NCBI GenBank assembly: GCA_004554455.1
Contig: SFMG01000004.1
Span: 1-64,000, forward strand
From: Bacteroidales bacterium
GTDB lineage: Bacteria; Bacteroidota; Bacteroidia; Bacteroidales; UBA932
Length of the DNA stretch: 64,000 bases
Reading direction: 5' to 3'
Below are positions 61,133 through 64,000 of this stretch, one piece after another (the stretch's first letter is position 1; every line of letters begins with the position of its first letter). The translations under genes were made by a program, and so were the position numbers. The notes beneath the pieces are model-generated. The model was not told where the DNA came from, searched no databases, and worked only from the letters and a program-made list of their open reading frames with translations.

Positions 61133-61298
61133 AATGGCCCGCCTGCAACAGCCGTTGTGGCAGCGATCTTCCGCGTCCGATTCTATTCTTCGTTGCCTCA
61201 AAGGAGAACGGCCCGCCTGCTACGGCCGTCGCCGCATCGACCTTCCGCGTCCGATTCTATTCTTCGTTGCGGCATAGAAAAAAAATGGCCCGCCTGCG
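61133..61298 (+). repeat. 74-bp duplication with a 26-bp core (family B), plus a partial third unit
   Basis: Two units start AATGGCCCGCCTGC / AACGGCCCGCCTGC at 61133 and 61207 and share the core CCGCGTCCGATTCTATTCTT CGTTGC (61171-61196 and 61245-61270). A partial third unit begins at 61284. Another core copy lies beyond the orphan gene at 62276. Confidence 0.8.
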
Positions 61299-61323
61299 GT
61301 ATGTCGTAGCGAACGCAGGCGGG
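61289..61323 (+). other. Hairpin with a perfect 10-bp GC-rich stem
   Basis: CCCGCCTGCG pairs with CGCAGGCGGG across a 15-base loop. No T-run follows on either strand, so it is not a standard terminator. It is made from the start of the partial third B unit and its inverted copy. Confidence 0.55.
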
Positions 61324-61386
61324 GACAGAATGCCACGAAGGCGGCATAATCCTAAGTAAAAAGCCGTCGGATTGAAAATCAACAAA

Positions 61387-62121
61387 TCAGAAATTAAACG
61401 CCAGACCGACTCCGCTTCTTGTTGCACCGAGTGACAGATTAGGAGTGCTGCCGTTCCTATCTGGATTCACGTATGTTTTGTTGTAGTCATCAGCAATTTT
61501 CCTGAGTCCCTTGCTTCCTTTTACCCACAACGGTATTCCTGCTCCAAGGCAGGCAGCACTTCCGATATATCCGGCAGCGAGACCTATATCTGAACCGGAA
61601 CTATGCATCCCGTGCTGGCTGGTAAAATCATTCATCTCGGCATAAGCGATATGAGTAGCTATCGTCACGATCAAACCTGCCACTCCGACTCCCGTCAGGC
61701 CGATTCCCCAGGCATATTGGTTGCTGGCCTTCATATATTCGCTACCATATAGGGAGTATCCTATGTAATCGGCAATCTGTCCTCGAGATATTCTTCCGTA
61801 TGGTCCGTAGTAATGTCCCCATCTGTAATCCAACGGATATGTCCCGTATGGACATGAACTTATGTACGGCGAAACCGGGGCAAAGGTCTTGGTTGTGCCA
61901 TTCTCAAATACAATCTTCAGGACCCGTGAAAGAGACATGTTGTACAATGGTCCGTCTGGGTTGTCCCATGTCTTATAATACATATAGTCGTCTCCGATTT
62001 CAAGTACCTTAGCCTTTATAGGAGCAGAATCATAAGTGTGAATTATGTCCTGAGCCATAGATGCACGAGAAGTGATCAAAGAGGCCGCAATAATGATTGA
62101 TGCTGCTATAATCCTTTTCAT
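61387..62121 (-). CDS. AT-rich orphan exported membrane-associated protein
   Basis: A 244-residue protein with a signal peptide (SIIIAASLITSRASMAQ). The mature N-terminal half contains IKAKVLEIGDDYMYYKTWDN, a short domain seen in other Bacteroidota secreted proteins, then a Tyr-rich segment (YRWGHYYGPYGRISRG). Two hydrophobic segments follow (GIGLTGVGVAGLIVTIATH and GLAAGYIGSAACLGAGIPLW), and the tail ends SGVGLAFNF. Function unknown. Base composition is visibly AT-richer than in neighbouring genes, and family B repeats flank it on both sides, which suggests acquisition or mobility of the segment. Confidence 0.75.
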   Translation of the reverse strand: MKRIIAASIIIAASLITSRASMAQDIIHTYDSAPIKAKVLEIGDDYMYYKTWDNPDGPLYNMSLSRVLKIVFENGTTKTFAPVSPYISSCPYGTYPLDYRWGHYYGPYGRISRGQIADYIGYSLYGSEYMKASNQYAWGIGLTGVGVAGLIVTIATHIAYAEMNDFTSQHGMHSSGSDIGLAAGYIGSAACLGAGIPLWVKGSKGLRKIADDYNKTYVNPDRNGSTPNLSLGATRSGVGLAFNF

Positions 62122-62275
62122 ATAAGTTCATTTAACTGTCTATATATAAATCCAAAACCATACCATACCATTCCGTTCCATACTGCAAATATAATCGGAG
62201 GAGCAGAAATAGAAGTAATTTACGCTATATATTGTAAAACTCCGGAGTGGTGCCAGTCCCTGCCGCAACAACGCT

Positions 62276-62301
62276 CCGCGTCCGATTCTATTCTTCGTCG
62301 C
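62276..62301 (+). repeat. Third family B core copy
   Basis: CCGCGTCCGATTCTATTCTT CGTCGC differs at one base from the two cores on the other side of the orphan gene and has the same orientation, making a direct repeat about 1.1 kb apart. Confidence 0.8.
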
Positions 62302-62331
62302 CGCAAAGAAGATCGGGAGAAATGGGGTATG

Positions 62332-62360
62332 AAAAAAGAGGCCGACACAATGTCAACCTC
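62332..62360 (-). terminator. Terminator of the M3 peptidase gene
   Basis: On the minus strand GAGGTTGACA and TGTCGGCCTC form a stem with a 3-base loop (one mismatch, one wobble), followed by six T. It lies about 70 bases after the stop. Confidence 0.85.
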
Positions 62361-62430
62361 TTGTTAATAAATGTTCAACCCCTTGTTAAATAACTTGTTA
62401 AATAATAAGTGGCGTCTATTCAGAATATGA

Positions 62431-64000
62431 TCAGAGGCCGCGGGCGCGGAGCAGGGCTCCGGCATCCGGGTCGGCGCCACGGAAGCGGCGGTAGAGGACC
62501 ATAGGCTCCTCGGAGCCGCCCTTCTCGAGAATGTTATGACGGAAGGACATAGCGGTCTCACGGTCGAACACACCCTTCTCCTTGAAGAGCTCGAAGGCAT
62601 CCTTGTCCAGGACCTCGGCCCAGAGGTAGCTGTAGTAGCCTGCGGAGTAGCCGGAGCCACCGAAGATGTGATTGAAATAGGTGCTGCGGTAACGAGGGAT
62701 GATTTCGCCTATGAGGCCCATCTCCTCGCAGCACTTCTTCTCGAATTCAGCGACGTCAATGCCCTCGACGGAACTCAGCTCGTGCCACTTCATATCCAGT
62801 ATGCTGGCTGCGCAGAGCTCGCCGGTGGTGAAACCCTGGTTGAAATTGGAAGCCGCGGCGATTCTGTCCACCAGCTCGTCAGGGATGAGTTCGCCGGTCT
62901 GCCAGTGGAAGGCGTAGGTAGCGAGCACCTCTTTCTCGAAGGCCCAGTTCTCATTGATCTGGGAAGGAAGCTCCACGAAATCGCGCTTCACGTTAGTTCC
63001 GGACACACCCTTGTAGCTGCACTGGCTCAGGAGTCCGTGGAGAGCGTGACCGAACTCATGGAAGGCGGTCTCCACCTGGTCTATGGTCAGCAGCGACGGC
63101 TTCTCGGCGGTAGGAGCGTTGAAATTACATATATTCACAATGACAGGACGCACGTTGTTGCCGTCCACATCCACGTACTGGTCGCTAAAGTTGTTCATCC
63201 AGGCGCCGGCACGCTTGCTCTCGCGGGAGAAGTAGTCGGTGATGATGACGCCGATGAGAGAGCCGTCCTCATCGCTGACCTTGAAGGCCTCAGCCTCCGG
63301 ATTGAAGAGGGTGACGCCCTCGATAGGCTCGAACTGAAGTCCGTAGAGACGGCCGGCAAGGGCGAAGATGCCTGCGCGGACGTTCTCCATCTTGAAATAC
63401 TGCATCACTTCGGACTCGTCCAGGGCATAGCGGGCACGGCGCACCTTCTCGGCGTAGTACATATAGTCCCAAGGCTGTATGGTGCTGCCTTCAGGAAGCA
63501 GTCCGGCCTTGATATCCTCGTCCATAACGGCCTGCATGTCAGCCACTTCCTCCTTGGCACGGGCCATGGCAGGAGCCATTATCCCGGCAAGGAAGCTGTC
63601 CACCGTCTGAGGGTCGCCGGCCATCTTGGTGCTGAGAATCTGGGCTGCAGGAGTCTCGAAGCCCAGGAGCTTCGCCCTCTGGATTCGCAGCTCCATAGTG
63701 CGCAGTATGACGGCCTTGTTGTCGTTGGCATTGCCGTTGTTTCCGCGGTTCGAATAGAGACGGAACATCTTCTCGCGCAGGGCACGGTCGGAAACGCTGG
63801 CCATCTCGTCATAATAGTTCGAGACGGAAGAGCCGATTTCGGCCTTGTAGGCATTGCTCTCCGCGAGAAGATTGTTGCCGAAAGTGAGGCCCAGGGTGGC
63901 AAGCTCGCTGTCAATGGCCTTGAGCTGCTCCTGACCGGCTGCGTCGAGTCCGATTCCGTTCTCCACGAAGCTGTCGTAAGTGTCCTTCAGGAGCATCTGC
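62431..64000 (-). CDS. M3 family zinc oligopeptidase (Dcp/OpdA-like), N-terminus beyond window
   Basis: The C-terminal 523 residues of an M3 metallopeptidase; the start lies past the right edge. The zinc motif HExxH is in TAFHEFGHALHGLLSQC, and the second metal Glu region follows at LPSQINENWAFEKEVLA. Other family blocks are DYFSRESKRAGAWMNNF and FGGSGYSAGYYSYLWAEVLD near the C-terminus. These enzymes cleave short peptides as dipeptidyl carboxypeptidases or oligopeptidases. Whether it is exported cannot be told without the N-terminus. A terminator follows. It adds to the peptidase genes of the window (S46, M16, M28). Confidence 0.93.
   Translation of the reverse strand, partial: QMLLKDTYDSFVENGIGLDAAGQEQLKAIDSELATLGLTFGNNLLAESNAYKAEIGSSVSNYYDEMASVSDRALREKMFRLYSNRGNNGNANDNKAVILRTMELRIQRAKLLGFETPAAQILSTKMAGDPQTVDSFLAGIMAPAMARAKEEVADMQAVMDEDIKAGLLPEGSTIQPWDYMYYAEKVRRARYALDESEVMQYFKMENVRAGIFALAGRLYGLQFEPIEGVTLFNPEAEAFKVSDEDGSLIGVIITDYFSRESKRAGAWMNNFSDQYVDVDGNNVRPVIVNICNFNAPTAEKPSLLTIDQVETAFHEFGHALHGLLSQCSYKGVSGTNVKRDFVELPSQINENWAFEKEVLATYAFHWQTGELIPDELVDRIAAASNFNQGFTTGELCAASILDMKWHELSSVEGIDVAEFEKKCCEEMGLIGEIIPRYRSTYFNHIFGGSGYSAGYYSYLWAEVLDKDAFELFKEKGVFDRETAMSFRHNILEKGGSEEPMVLYRRFRGADPDAGALLRARGL

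Larger units (their letters stand above)
60317..61386. other. 1.07-kb repeat-rich region without a credible gene
   Basis: Between the DUF3127 terminator and the orphan gene lie three different repeat families: 30-bp tandem repeats (60331-60450), the 72-bp dyad array (60635-61108) and a 74-bp duplication (61133-61298). Open frames across it exist only because the 72-bp unit is a multiple of three; their predicted products resemble no protein I know. Confidence 0.7.
62122..62430. other. 309-base intergenic region between the orphan and M3 peptidase genes
   Basis: It holds short CCATAC/CCATTC direct repeats just upstream of the orphan gene, the third family B core, the M3 terminator on the minus strand and a duplicated TTGTTAAATAA at about 62389-62405. 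No gene is apparent. Confidence 0.6.

Overview
This window looks like chromosomal DNA of a fairly GC-rich member of the Bacteroidales (Bacteroidota). The support is direct. Promoters match the Bacteroidota consensus TTTG-N19-TAnnTTTG, best seen before the tRNA operon and efp. Shine-Dalgarno sequences are almost absent. The families present (S46 peptidase of the DPP11 type, ECF sigma/FecR, DUF3127, DUF4783, DUF1015 beside serC-serA, type III SerA with a Lys at the catalytic His site) are typical of that phylum. A Rikenellaceae-like or uncultured gut lineage is plausible, but the sequence alone does not settle it.

Layout. 1-1.9 kb: an AT-richer edge with a divergent ECF sigma factor and FecR. 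The FecR frame runs without a stop into a piece of molybdate permease ModB and then into isocitrate dehydrogenase; this looks like an assembly chimera and should not be read as a gene. 1.9-6.5 kb: a DPP11-like dipeptidyl peptidase facing two tandem MFSD1-like MFS permeases, a possible dipeptide-harvesting module. 6.6-8.5 kb: dxs. 8.5-21.5 kb: the information-processing core, with four tRNAs, tuf, tRNA-Trp, secE, nusG, rplKAJL and rpoBC. 21.5-26.3 kb: an alpha/alpha-toroid lipoprotein, then a four-gene cassette (YD-like secreted protein, VTC polyphosphate polymerase-like protein, DUF4956 membrane protein, DUF2490 barrel). 26.3-34 kb: miaA, a pRiA4b ORF-3-like protein, an IMPACT protein, the serine operon serC-serA-DUF1015, and a sugar permease with a ROK kinase. 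34-42.8 kb: DUF4783, rlmH, a very large NtrY-like kinase, a HAD phosphatase, an NtrC-like regulator without a DNA-binding domain, cmk-ispH and efp. 42.8-46.5 kb: a coupled M28 / unknown / M16 operon. 46.7-50.6 kb: hsp20, dnaX, lptB and an O-methyltransferase. 50.7-58.8 kb, minus strand: histidine phosphatase, metG, dnaG, a DUF308 protein and recQ. 58.9-60.2 kb: an FKBP lipoprotein and a DUF3127 protein with an SSB-like C-terminal tip. 60.3-62.4 kb: a repeat-rich, largely non-coding region around an AT-rich orphan gene. 62.4-64 kb: an M3 metallopeptidase cut by the window end.

Most genes are housekeeping. The most unusual structure is an array at 60635-61108: seven copies of a 40-bp dyad element at an exact 72-bp period. 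Next to it are a second repeat family with three copies flanking the orphan gene and a run of 30-bp repeats. Other leads are the DPP11/MFSD1-like pairing, the VTC/DUF4956/DUF2490 cassette, a DUF1015 protein with a ParB/Srx-like DGHHR motif in the serine operon, the sigma-54-type regulator with a degenerate GAFTGA loop and no HTH, and the SSB-like tail of the DUF3127 protein. Everything here comes from reading the sequence; no database search or folding program was run.
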